Below are positions 42,701 through 57,000 of a stretch of DNA of 64,000 bases, one piece after another. The stretch comes from Xiphydria camelus (Eukaryota; Arthropoda; Insecta; Hymenoptera; Xiphydriidae): assembly GCA_963678675.1 (NCBI GenBank), contig OY783198.1:24414684-24478683 (forward strand). The letters run 5' to 3'. Made by a program: the position numbers and the translations under genes. Below the pieces are notes generated by a model. That model worked only from the letters and a program-made list of their open reading frames with translations, had not been told where the DNA came from and did not search any database. The stretch's first letter is position 1. Each line of letters begins with the position of its first letter.

Positions 42701-45066
42701 ATTCGGAAAACCCTCACATGTACCTCTTTTATGGGAAATACGGTAAAATTTCCCGGTACCAATCTTTCCGTGAGGTATCGCACAACCACGTCAGAAGGAA
42801 TCATCGAGAAAGGATCCTCCGTCGTCCAGTCGCGTCGAACGGTACCTACACGACGCTGAGATCGTACGCGATCGACGGTGATCCTGCGATGCCACCGCGG
42901 GTCGTTCAGGCGTCGCATAAGGAATTCGTTGAAAACGGTGTCGGCGCCTAACGCCGCGAAGCCCGGTACGCGTCGATTGTTATGCACGGGCCGACCTTAC
43001 TGTCATACGGTACTGTTCGGTAAAAACATCGAGTAGCGGTATAGACGCGGTGTCACGGACCACGGCGTACGTTCCCGTCTTCACGCGCGCGCTACTGCGT
43101 TGCGTAGGGGGAAAAGCGTGCGAGTCGATATACGATACTCGTACAGAAGTCGACATCGGGTGCCACACGATGTCGCGGCTGTCGCGTTTGATTAACGGTA
43201 CGAGTTGTCCGACGATTCGTCGGGTATACCAACGACGTCACCCGCGTACCGGTAACTCTTATCCGCTGTGGCCATCGAGAATTCGATTTACCGATTCTTG
43301 TCCCGGGAAGATGTATTTGCGATTAATTCGCCTATCCGTCATCGCGTGTCCAATCGGACGCACGTTGGACGTCCGATGAATGCGTCTCCCGCGGGGAACA
43401 TCGATCACGCGAAAGGAAAAGAAAGAACGAACAAATTACCCGTCGAAAATACGTCGATCCCTCGAAAGCGCGCGCGATCGACGCGCACGTCGGACGTACG
43501 ACACGGACGGCCCTTTTCTCATTCGTCAAAAGGTACGACAGTCTTACTCTCGCTCGACAGCTCTTTGAAATTCGACACGCGCCGCGCAATCTCTGCGCGA
43601 TATTTTTATTCTGAACGTTGGAAAGTATTTCGGTATACCGATGAACGGGCATGTAGGACGAAATATACATCGTGGATGGTTACACGGAAGAGATAACGAT
43701 CCGCGTGTACGTGTCTGAGTAGCGTGGGTGCACGGAGAGGCGACGGGCTCTCGCTTTTCGTTCGGTTTCCTCGACTCGTAACACGTATACCACATGAGGC
43801 TAAACTTACACGTCAGGAAGGAGATTTCAGTCGCTATTATCTCATTATCAATGAACTTTTAGCCTATATCGATATCAGACTTTATTGTAGATTGAAACGT
43901 AATCTTCAAAAAAGTATTATACAAATATCAGCCAAAAGCTCATAGGTTGTGAGATAATAGTGATCGAAGTCTCTTTCCTGACGAGTAAGTTTAGCCTCAT
44001 ATAATATACAGGTTTCGACGATCGAGGTGTCCGATTTACTCCAGTCGTTGGTCGTAACGCGCCGTTGATTCTTTTGTATCGCGGAAGCCGAGCGCACCGC
44101 GACAAAAGTGCACTGGTGTGGAGGATCCACGTGGCGCGACGCAGAGCCGCGCGTGGCCTGCATCCGGAAACCAGTCTGCGCAGAGAAGCGGGCGGCGAGT
44201 TGCCCGGGCGAACGAAACGCGAAAGGACCTTTGATGGTATCACCTTGACCCATATATGACGAGGTCACGCGAGAGTTTTCTACCGCGAATTGTTCGCTGA
44301 GAAGAAAATCCGCTTCATTGAAATAAACGTGTTTTTGGATAGTCTTGAGAACCCATTTATTCGATCCGAATGAATACCGACTTGACCTAAATAATATTCG
44401 TTTAAAACAATGATATTTATACAGGTCCAGTCGATATTCATTCTAATCGAATAAATGTGCTGTTGGAACTGTTCAAAAACGCGTTTAATTTTGTTCTCGA
44501 CGTCCGTACAAAATCGAGCCAAATATGAAATACGCAAGGAAATCTCGCGGCACGTTACACAATTATTTAGATCACGCTGCACTGAGTTGTAAATAAATCA
44601 CCGATTCCGAGCGATGCGATGCAACTTTACACAGTAATTGCAAGTAATCAGAGCAACCCAATTTGCCTGAAAACGAGTCCAAGAAAATATGCAAAAACTA
44701 GAACATCGTAGTATCATTAGAAAACGCGAAGAAGTACGCAAAAGTGAAAAGCGTCGTAAAGCACCCCGAGGGAACGTCTTTAGCGTCATTACCGGATAAT
44801 TTAGCGTCGCGATCGGGTGAGAAGCTCCGGTGCGTGGCCCTCGATCTGGCGCGTACTATGCACAGTGGTTCGGCGTAATTACCATCTCCCGGATCATTAA
44901 CCACTATACTTCCAACTGTGTCGGACACATGGTGCCACCGTTACGAGGTCCGACAGCATACGCCATTCAGTCACTGTTACACATAACTGATTTCACGCCG
45001 TTAGACGATGCAGCTGCTAGATCGCTGATGCACCTTTCCGTACAGTTACTACAGACTGCTTCGCCC

Positions 45067-45098
<32 letters not shown>

Positions 45099-48000
45099 TT
45101 GCGCGGACATAACGATCACGCCGGAAAGCGCGCATAATCGCGCGCGCGCGCAAATAATATTCATTCGTTTCGACGTCGAGAATTCGCGATCCGATGTCGC
45201 GTCTCCCGGCGGGATAGAAATTTCCTCGAACGTCTCGTCGAACGACACGCGACGCGATTGTGTAGCCGCGAACGTATAATGATATCGGCTGTCGCTGGCG
45301 CGGTTACCATATGCCGTGCGCGCGAATGTTAATGTTGTCGAAGGATCGTTCGTGGAGTTTTGCGATTGTACGTAAAAGCGACACGTTGCGCCGGGTTATG
45401 ATTAGGTGCGGCGACGCACGCGCGCGCGCGCGCGCGTGGATGGATCGAGCGGTGCGCGCACATGGCGCGCCAACCGGACAAGTGCGTTATACATATGTAC
45501 ATATGTAGGTAATAGTCACGCGATGCGGACGACAAACGCGTAGCGTGTCGCGCTTTCCTTTTGCTGTTAGGCGTTGGAGCTTTTCTCTGCGCGCGATTAG
45601 ATGGGACAAATTTTCCGCTGCCTCGTTCGATCGGGAGACATTTATGAAGCGTTCGACTTCTTCGACGAAATAGCGAGAAACGGTACACCGAGAAAACAGT
45701 TTATTTGTAGTTGATAAACGTTTGTTTGAATACGGCGAAATAAACACTTTATTGGACCTAGAAAATATTCGTTAACTATTATAATATTTATTTAGTACAA
45801 TTAAATCCTTTCGAATGGAACCGTTTGAACGAAACAAACATTTCAATAATTAACGCACGTATATTTTCTCGTCAAAATGAAATATTTATTTCGCCGCATT
45901 TAAAATTACATTTGTTAACTACTATTCCATTGTTTGCTCGGTGTATAATTTTCGAAAAACAATGAGGCCATTGCAGACGTTGCTCTCACGCGCGATGCAC
46001 CTCTGCTCCGGCAATCGCACTCAAAAAAATTTGGTCACAACTAGAAAATTATAGTAATTGCAGTGATAATTTTCTTCGCAATAGCAAGAATTCTTGCTAC
46101 GCTAGAAATATTTTTCTAGTTGTGTCTGAGGCAGCCAGAAATATAGCTGGATTAGCTAAATACTTTTTTCAGTGCGTACACCCAGGGAAAATGTCTAGTT
46201 GTGAGTACGAAACTAATGGACAAATTTATCAGAGATGAATAGGAATTTATTCACATCGAGAACAAAAGTCTATTTGAATCAGATAGATTCGTTCTACTAG
46301 GTTCGGTTAAAAGGATATGCAAAACATTTATCCGATTCAAATAGACTTTCGTTCGATGTGAATAAATTCTTATTTATCTCAAATAAATTTTTCCATCACA
46401 AGTTCGTATTCAACTAGACCTTTTCCCTCGGTGCACACGCGCGAAAATGACATGAAACCCGCGCATCATCGGTGGACGCTCGTAAAAGCTCGTCCTCGGT
46501 TAACCGTGAAGGAAGAGAAAAGAGCCATTCTTCCGCCGTTCGCCAATCGAGCGTAAAACCTGTGCCGTTGACCACGGCTGGTAAATTGCAACGGGAAGCA
46601 TCCGACGCGACCCATGACGCGTCTCCGCGGGACGTCGAATAATTCACCCGCGCTAGCGCGCCTGGACCGCAGGCGTCGTCGCTTTCCGATCGTTTCCCGG
46701 CAGTTCTGCCTTGCGAAATACCCTTTCACCGCGATCGTCGAAATCGGGCTGGGGCTTTCGGACGCGTCTGTATCGGCGGCTTCGTATTAATATGCAAATT
46801 GACGTGAATACGAGAATCACGTGCGTTTCGAGTTCAGAGCTCGTTAGGCGGCGACGCGAAGTGACGGAAGAAATATAGACGTCCGCCGATACACGGCCGG
46901 CGATCGGTATCTTAAAAGTGGCGAATCGACGTGAAATATTAATCGACGCGATAAGCGGAATACGTTCGCATTAATTGGACTGTTTAATGCCCTCGCGCGT
47001 CTCGTCGTTCGCGCGTCAGGCGCGATCGGTTACACGTGGTTTTGAATCGAATTAGGAATATAGCGCGCGCGGGTCATGCTATCGCGAATTCGATTTTTTT
47101 TTGCCTGGAAACTGCATATTCAACGGATTGGTTTGCTGATGTTGGATGCTTTAATCGAATCGGCCGAAAACGATTAATTAAACGAAATTTAATGAAAGAA
47201 CGATGAACATTTCTGCGGACTTTCCCTGTGTACGAATAGACTCGCGATCACTCGTCTAGGATGCGAGACTTTTACACGCGTATCTGCAAGGAAAAAATTA
47301 AATATTAACCACTACTATACCAGAATAGTGAGTAGGTGATAGCTGCGATGATATTGTGTAGAATAATTTGCGAAATAGTAATCACCACTATTCAAATAGT
47401 AATCATTACTATTTTGCAGATTATACAACACGATGTCGTTGAAGTTGTCACTTACCTTCCATTCTTGCACAGTAATCGTTACTGTTCAATGTTCTCAGTG
47501 TACTGAGAGAAATGATTAGTAATATTAACCAAACTTTTATCGATGTGGGAACAACGAAATATTTATATCGCGACGATAAATGTTTGGTAGCAACAACCAA
47601 ACATTTTAGAAAGATTACGTTGCCACAACCAATATTTGCCGTAACCAAAAATGTTGTCGTTCCGATAAAAATATTTCGCTTTTCCCATATCAACCATACG
47701 TTGGTTAACATTACTGATGACGGTAATGATTTATCTCAGTGTGCCGTTTCAACGCGTCATCGAACCTTCCGCGCCTTCGGTGAAATCGAATCGCGCGCGT
47801 ATCAGTGTCAACGGCGCTTCGTAAAAATAGGATTTGAGAGATCGCGAAAGTGGGACAAATTATTGTCGAATACCGAGAGAAAGGGGGGAAAAACAAAGTC
47901 GAGAGTGTACGCGATAGCCTGAGCGCGTTGCGAGACGGGGAGAAGAGAGATGCGAGCCCCTTTTGAAAGACTTTCTTCGCCGGCGATTCCGTAAATTTCG

Positions 48001-51000
48001 TCGCTCGCTCGTCTATAGACAGTCGCTTTCGAGCATAACGTCGTAGGTGGCACCGCGTGAATAATAAATCGCTGTCGTTGATTATAAAATTCACGCGCAG
48101 CGATCATTCGTCCGATTAACCCATTGATGCTCAGTGTCATTTTCAGTTGTCAAACAATTTTTGCCTACAGATATTCAATTAATCGTTTCTGTAATATTTA
48201 GAAATCAGTTCCAGAAGTATAAGTACATCGCGTGTGAACATACATCTACCATATAAGGCTAAATTTACTCGCTAGGAAAGAAACTTCGACCACTATTATC
48301 TCACTACCTGTGAGTTTTAGACTCAGATTTGTATAATACTTTTTTGAAGCTCACGTTTCAATCTATAATAAAGTCATATCGATAAAGGCCAAAGTCTAAT
48401 AGATAATGAGATAATGGTGATTGAAATGTCATTCCTGGCGAGTAAATTTAGTCTCGCATGGTACGTATCAATGGTTGCATGGTTGAAGGGGGGACAAGTA
48501 GGTAAGTACGATTCTAATCCAACCATTCGTTTTTGTTTCGTTTAGCTATCGTAAAGGTATCGCCCCTTCGATCATGCAACCATTGATACACAGACGTATG
48601 CCGATATCCATTTCGCATACCAGCGCGTGCGCGCGGAAAGAGCTTCGGTCATTTTATGGTTTTATCCTCGCGCGCCGCGCGAGACACGGCCATGCGGATA
48701 CACACGCGCGAGGGCCGAGAATGCGAAATGAGGCTAAGCGAACTGCCTCCGTTGCCACCACCATCTCGCCATCGCCACCACTGCCACCGCTACAGATCTC
48801 GAGAAGAGCGGATGCTCCTACTTCGAGCGAATCCTCCGCGGGACCTCTCGCGCGCGGCATTCCGTTTCGCGAGATCGTTAAGTCCGTGTCAACTCGTCCG
48901 CCGCGATCGTCGCGATAATCTCTCGCGTCGTGGTGCAGCGATCGATCGTTCTTCGAGGATTGCGCGTGTACGAAGGGCGTGAACGGTGGTCGCGGCATGG
49001 ACCGCAGTGATTCGAGTGTTCCGGGTGCTCTTCTTCGGTAGCCGATCGATCGTCTTATAAGTCAATTCCCCGAGATCGAATTCTCCTTCCCGCAAACCTT
49101 CGGCTTCGCGTAAAATGTCGATCTTCGTCGAGCGAACGCGCGAAGAGCTCGCGTGCAGATCCTCCAGTCGGAAGGAGCGCTGGATTGACTTGAATTGATC
49201 GAGTCGCGTGTCGCGCGATTAATCGTATAGGTAGGTGTACGCGCGGATTACCTTCGATGACGCTCCACGCGGAAGCTACTCCCCTCGCGCTCGCCGTCGC
49301 TCGCTCGCGGTAAGCGAAAAATCGAAACCCGCGCGCGGAAGCGCGGCTAACCACGCTCGGCGAGATTTACATCTCTCTCTCTCTCTCCCCCTTCTCTTTC
49401 TCTCTCGGCAAACGGGCAAATACCTCGCGGAGAGTTCCGCATAAATTACATCCCTCTCCCCGCGCGGAGGCAAGCGCCGCGAACGCAGACGAGTTTCCAC
49501 AACGGGCGTCCCTCGGTACACGCTCGCTACGCGCCGCACGCAACGCGAAGGAGGGACTGTGTACAAATAATGACGCGCGTCGCGCAGTAGTGCCGCGACC
49601 GCAGACCGCGTTTCGAAATCGCGTCTCTGAGAATCGCGCGCGGCGTTTCCCGCCGCGAAGAACTCCCGGTGGATTTTCCTCCCCGAGGACCGAGGCGCGC
49701 GCGTGGAGCGATCGATCGGACCTAACCTCCGACGCGACCTTCCGTTAGATCGGCACCGGTGACACGGGACCACGGCGAGACGGCAGGCCTCCGCTTATGG
49801 ATTTACGGTCGACAGCCTCTACGAGACTGCAGGTAACATTCCGCCGGTCTTCGAAAGTTTTACCGATCGCGACGTTTATTCTCGCGTCGAGGAACGAGAT
49901 TCCGCATGCGCGCGGTAATTAAAGTCCGTGCAACGGTTCTCGAAGCGCCGAGACGCTGGGTTTCCCCCCTCAGTCGGTGCTCGATAAATCAATGGAATCG
50001 GGAGAATATATTATATTTAATCGAGCAATTCGAGTACCGCGCGTCGATGCAAACTTTTCTTTCGGTGAGACGAAAGAGTGCGTTTTCTCGTCCGTCAAAA
50101 TATAGAAGTTTTTCTTCCTTATACACGGAGAAAAAGAATTAGTCGGATCTACTGAAAATTACTCACGAGGTCGCAAGTAATTATTTATTTACATTAATTC
50201 TTATATGTAAATACTTTTTTCCTTACAATCATATACAATTCAACATGATTATAAGGAAGACATATCAAATCGACGTGTTAAAACATTTCATTCATATATA
50301 AATAAATAATTACTTGCAATCCCGCGAGTTATTTCCAGTAGATCCGACTTTTTTTTTGTGTAAGAAATTTCTCGTTTAACTGCGAATCGTCAGAAGAAAT
50401 CGAGAAATAATCGCATCCACCCACGCTTCTCGTACATTCCCAAGATTTATACCGCATGGAACTCGCCGATCCTCGCATCGAATTGAATGACGCTGCATGC
50501 AGCTCGCAACGTACGCACGCGAGTGGCGCACGCTGTAACGATCCAACGAGTCACTGTACCAACAATGAAAGACCCGTTTGCTCGCTCGCGAACCGATCCT
50601 CAATGCCTCGTAATTATTCTCGACGCGTTTCTCCGCCGTCACAGTGGAGCAGGTGTCTGACAAGTCGCCCGCGCTTGTTACTCGACAGGTAGCGCGTATA
50701 TGAATAGTAAACATCAAACATTTCAGAAATATCGACGGAACGAAACGTTTGTTGACGTAAAAAATTCATGTTTTTTAATTTTAACTCAAACTTTTGCATT
50801 TTTTAAGAGAGTTCAAATGACGAAAGATCGAAAAAAAATCGCAACATAGTTGCCACTCGGTCCGAGTAATTTCGGGTCAACCGAACAACATCGTATACTC
50901 GCTTGACTTCCGCTAAACCGCAACTCGACCCACGAATAGGGATGGATATTATGCACTTAAGTCCCATACTCTTATAGTCTAGAGTATTTTACAGCGCATA

Positions 51001-54000
51001 TATGTACTTGTATATATTCACCGCGTGATTTAACTAAAGAAATATTGTCCGCATTTGCAACCTGTAACGGGCGTGTATCGACCCCGACCGCACGTTATAT
51101 TACTTTCAACCGAAGTCCGATGAATCTTCCGCCGATGGTTTCTCTTCCAGGGTAATTTATCCGGCGGAATAGCCCGACACGGGATCGGCAAACCGGTATA
51201 CTCGTACTATGTATATCGGACGTACGGTCTCGACCGAGCGAACCGTTTAACCGCGCGGTGGTGCTTCAATTTGTCCAAAGCCATTTTTGACTTACCTCGA
51301 AAATCGAGACTAATCGCGGCAAACCTATATCGAGCAGAGGAATCGAACAGAGAATCAAGGAAAGCGGTGATCGACTTGGAAAAAAATTGGAACGCAATTC
51401 GAGTTTAATATTCATCGTATAAGATGATACGTGCACCGAGGTAACAGTTTATTAATAGTTATTTAGTCAACATTAATAGCTAATAATTTAAAATATGGCG
51501 AAATAAATATTTCGTTAGGATAATAAAAAAATATACATACGTTAATTATTATAATGTTTATTTCATCCAAATGATTGCCTCAAAGGATCGAATTGTGCCA
51601 AACAATTAATATCGTAATAGTCAACAAATATTTATTTGATCCAATAAGATGTTTATTTCGCCATATCGAAACGAACATTTATTAACTACCAAATAAACTG
51701 TTTTCTCAGTGTGACGTCATTTTGGGAAACGCTCGAAACGTCGCGTAAATATAAACACGCCAGTCATCGTGCCAGCAAACTACTTACTTCTCCTCCTCCC
51801 TTCCCCGCTCTCTCTTTTTCGAGATAATTCAAAGCGAAGAGCAGATCTTCGCAGTCCTTATACGAGGATGTCCTACAAAATCGACGTTTCCCCCTCTCGT
51901 CGTCCCCCGAAGTTTCTAAAATTTCACGCGCCACGCCAGAACGTAGACGTCCGTATCGAGGTTCTTCACGATCCCCCGTATCAGACGCGTTGCGTCCGCT
52001 GGGCCACTTCTTATCGCCGCTTCGCGATTAGCGGAAGGCGCTTGCATCGTTACACGAGAACGCGTTACCTTTACGCGCGGCAAATGAAGCGCTACGGTGT
52101 TTCGCCAATCGATCCGAGAGACGTTCCTCACCTGCCGCGATGGTAATTGACATTCTTCCGTCAAAGAGGAGCGCGTTTAAATCGGCGCCGCCGATCTGGT
52201 AACCGCGGCGAGGCGATGACGCGAAGAAGACGAACGCGATCGCGATGGATTCTTTTAATTGGATCGAATCGCGCGGCTTTCGTACCGCTTCGGAAACGTC
52301 CGACGTCGAGTAACGTATCTAGGAGAGAAGCGGAAGATCGAACGGACGGCGCAGAGGTATCGGCTTCGAATCCGGATGCCAATTAAACTCTCCTTCCGTC
52401 GCTGATCGGCGGGAAAAGGTGCGCGCTAAATTGCGCGTCTGACTTATGCCTGTCTATTAATACTACTTCTCGCTCGGCGTTTCGGAAGAAAAAGCGTCGT
52501 CGTGGCTACCGGTTTTTAACGCGGGTGTATTAACGCGAACGCTGTTCTCAACGCGTCGAGCTGTCGCAACCCTGTCAGGCCTCGGATAGGGTTAATTAAT
52601 TCCGCGCGTTACTGTCCGAGCGAGAACCTCCACGTCGCGACTTCGTGTTTTATATCTCTGTGGAATTGTATCCCGGAGAGGTAAGAACCGATGTTAAGAA
52701 GTAAAGTCAGTTTCGATCGCGATTATCTCATTACCTATATCGGCTCTTCGCACATATCGATATACAATTATTGCTCTCCGTTGAGCGAAATTAAAGCGGA
52801 GCGAATTCGGAACAATCTTCTTGATTTGTAATAATCAATCTCTGTGCCGCATTTATTTGTACTTCTCACGGTCGACAATGAAAGAGGTACGATATAGTTT
52901 AACTTAAAACATTATATTTTCATTGTAAAAGTAATTGTATTTTATACATTTAATTTATAAGTTTCATTCTATAAAATTTAATTTTATTCCAAAAACTTTT
53001 TTCAAATGTTCTAATCACATCGGTTTTAGGTGTAGATGGGAGATAGTCTCGTTGGAAAAAATAACTCTTAATTTTCCCGTACCGCTGGTATTCCACGCGG
53101 GCGCGCACTTCAAATGGCAGCAATTTCATGCACCCGTAAACCCGTAATTTCCCTATTCCCGTAATGAAATACTCGCCGGGTGTACGCGAGCTGCAACATG
53201 GAGCATAGTAGCGCGTATCACGCGATATTACCGCTGTAAAGTCAGAGTCCGAAGGAGCGCAGTTATGTCAATGTTTTTGAAGCGTCGTACAGTCCGAGTG
53301 TAAGGAGACACCGCGGATACCTCTCCTTTGCATCGTATAAAGCGGCACTCATCCGGCGATCCAATATTATTCTATCGATCCTCGAATGAATCTCTATAAA
53401 AAAAAAAAACTATTCGGCCGATGGTGCACTGAGAAAAATAATTAGGTTAAAATGACAAAACGCATCTGTTTAAACGCGTTTAGTTATTCTAATCGAAATA
53501 CTGGTCAGTTGAGCCAAATATTCAGTTATACTATATTCCAACTACATATACATGTATAGTTGGAATAATCAAAAAGTGGTCAATTTAATTAAACAGCCGG
53601 AGGATCCGTATTTCATCAAATAGTTTGGTCATCGTTTCCAAGATTTTGGTTAAATTGATCAAAATTTCTTCTCAGTGTATTCTCGTCTATTCGCCACAAA
53701 TAAAAATGTATTTCATCTCAACGAGAGAATGGACGGTTATTTTTATCATCCAACTCTTCAAGGCGTCAGCCGTATAAGTTTGCACGTTTCTCGTCCGAAT
53801 TTACTCAAATCAAACCTTTGACGTACCGGCACATTTCTGCGATATACATATCGCTAGATTCGTATAGACTGCGAGGAAACAGCAATAAAAGCGATCTAAT
53901 CGGGATAATCGTGGTAGCCCTGCGGTATTCGAATGGAAGCAGCGTTATTTCTCGGGAATAACCGTCGTAATTCTCGGCATATCGCGCGATACAACGCGAG

Positions 54001-57000
54001 GAAAGTCGTCTCACGCGGCGATCCCTCGCGCCGCTCGAGTCCCTACGAGTTACTCGCGCACCGGTAAATAAGACACGCAGCTCCGCGATGACCGTATTCA
54101 CGGGCCTCTCTTCTTTTTACTTTCAGTGAGCAATGAGCAGCAAGAGAAGGACAGCCTGAACGAGACCGGGAGCACCACGGGGGGCACGGTGGAGGGTGCG
54201 CCTGGGGGTAACCCCGCGGGGGGTGAGAGGAGCGAGAGCGAACGGGCCGCGCCGGTCGCCTCAGCTTCGCCGCCCCCCAGATCGCTGGTTTCCCGGATCT
54301 TGGCGAGGGCGCGCTCCCCCGACGACCTTCTGGATCACGCGGAACCCTTGTAAGTGGACCGCTCGATCGCGAGGTGTGCCGTGCGTGCGAAAACTCCGTA
54401 CTGATTGGGTTGAGCGGCGTACTTAAAAGTACGTGCGTGCAACGACGATTGCCGGGCTCTTCCGACGTCTTTTCAATTTTCATGCCGATTTAAGTACACG
54501 AATCACGCGCTCGATATCGCTTCGATCCGTCGATGGCTGTCGTTCTCGTGGTGGCATTCCGGTTCGACAAATTATACTCGTCCCGCGGCGTAATGCCGGG
54601 TTTTACGCGGCGGAAGCTGCTGCGAATCGATCGGACGGGAAAGGAGGGAGGAGCGTGATCCGTCGACTCCTTCGTTTACGGCGGGAGAAGCGAAGCGAGA
54701 TGTCCTGATTTCGGTACGCTGTACGTTGAGAAAGGTGTTTATTTATAGTCGATATACATATTTTTATACTTCATTATGGCGATAGAAATATTTTGTTGAG
54801 CCAAGCAAATATTCGTTAGCTATTACTCTACACATTTCTGTTCGAATGAAAGAGCTATTCTCATAATTGACATATATTTACTCGACCCGACGAAATATTA
54901 TATTTCTTTCGGCATAAACAAGTATACGTTTATTAGCTACAAATAAACTCCTCTCTCAGTCTAGAAATGAAGAAAAATGTTATTGCAGAGTAAAATATTC
55001 TTAGCATGGACGGAGAATCACGCTTGCCTGTGCAATAATGCCGTGGTAAAACTGTGACTTTTGTTCGTTATCCGTTACAGTTCTCAATTATGGGTACTTC
55101 TGTCGAACGTCTACGGGGAACTGGTGGTCATACTGATGCTGGCGCTCGTCCTCGCCGAGGTCATGGACACTCCGGTGCCTCTGCTCAGCTTGCAGGTAAA
55201 CTTCCGAAGTGCTAATTTATTCGAAGACTTTATTCGAATTTATTCGGATGTAGAAAAAAACACTGATCAATGCGGATCTACCTTAAATGCGAATACGAAG
55301 CAAATACCGAATTGACTGTGATGATGAAAAAAAACCAGTTTTTCACGAAGATCGAGTTTCTCCGGCGACTCCGAGTTCGTTCACCGTGTGAACCATTAAA
55401 AATTTAAATTATCGCCCGTATCGTTTATTCCAAATTTGATATTTCTAACGCGGCTCGCACTCGAACCAACTAAAATCGTAGTCTGCATACGTACAGAGAA
55501 AAAAATGCGTTCCAATAACAACATCCGATTATATTCATTTGCATAAAATCGAAATATATTCGACCGAAAATACTTTACTCCCAATTGAACGTATTCCTCC
55601 GGAATCGTCGTTGCGGCACTTCTTCGCAGGCGCGTCAAAGTCACGCACCGCGGGAACAAAATTACAAAATCTCTGAGACCCGGGGAAAAATCCGTTGCAG
55701 CAATCCCACGAAGGATTCGAGAATGTTGCCGAGGCTCTCACGAGATCCCAACACTCGCGGCAGAATTGCATTAGCGCGGGGAGGCTTTTAGCACGTGACC
55801 TACGTGATTTCATTCTGACGCACCACACCGCGAGAGCCGCGCGTACGCATCTTTCGTTAATCTCGAAAGCGTCTTTTCTTCTCGTCGCTCATAAACCGCG
55901 CGGTAACTCGAAAAGCGTACGTTTCGTGTCGCGGCCATCTCCTCTCTTTACACGGGACGCCTATACGCATTCCGCCAGCAACGGCGGAGTATCTGTTCAC
56001 TCGATCGAACCGCGCGATTTCTCGTTCGCAGCGACGGTCGTAAAACGCGTATAAAAGTGGTGAAACTCAGCGGAGCGTCGAGCCAGGCGCATCCGGAAAA
56101 GAGGCACAGTCTACTGAGAGAGCGTAACGATCTATGCCTTCTCCGCAGTCCGTACAGTAGCGGTGCATTGCTACTTGCGCTCTCGGTATGCGCTTGTATC
56201 GACGATTATGACAACGCGCTACGAAGAGTCGATGTGAACAGCTCCCCGCTCGCACTCAATCGTCGGAATTATAGGTGCGCGATCGAAATCGGTTGAGGTC
56301 GCCGGTACGACCTTGAAAATCGATACCTCTCGCGCGGGGCACGTCCGTAGTTTCGCGAACCGGAGCAGCCAGCATTACCCGCTGGCGTCATTAAGAAAAT
56401 GTAGGCAATTTAACGGTCCTCGACTCTTGCGGATCAACGGCCAGCAATCTTGAAATCGCACGAACCTGTCGAGTGTATAAGGGAGCAGCGTTAGAGGCGA
56501 TAACGTGGGGCGATAACTCGGTCACTCGATCGTATACGTTTAGGCTTGCAGCGGTCGAATCAAAAGTCGATTTCGATGAACTAATCGCGGAAGATGGCTG
56601 GTCTCTGATTACTGTGTTTGGCAGTGATAACCCTGATCGAATGCCTGGAGTAATCGGATTTTCCGCTATATGTATGTAGGTTCAATTATCTTTGAGTACC
56701 TACGACGAAGATATCTCTCATTTTGCTGATATTGCTATAGATTGTCTCCTGGACAATGATAACGGTGACATGTTGCATACCAAAGTATCAATAAGGGCTG
56801 GAGCTAATTTATCCGCCATTTCGTTAAATATCCCTTCTCCGCTATTCGAGCGCGACTCGGAAATAGTAATTGCGTTCGCGTTCGTGCGGCCGAGATTGCT
56901 TTTATTCTCTCCTCGCACAAATTACAGATCGAGAAGGAGAAATACCCCGGGGGAGAAATGCCGCGGTGATCGAGACCTAGCGGCAAAATGTCGAGCCACT

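Larger units (their letters stand above)
42773..54126. other. otopetrin intron 1, last part
   Basis: This is CpG-rich intronic DNA, densest around 48.5-49.8 kb. Many overlapping frames on both strands reflect the low frequency of stop codons in GC-rich DNA; none carries a domain or splice support. It holds at least eight inverted-repeat transposons and several microsatellites, listed separately. Confidence 0.5.

Noticed and set aside
49235..49773. Possible alternative first exons around 49 kb, including ATG at about 49797 followed by a donor at about 49833.
   Set aside because: The donor is in phase 0 and would read into TGA at the 54127 acceptor.
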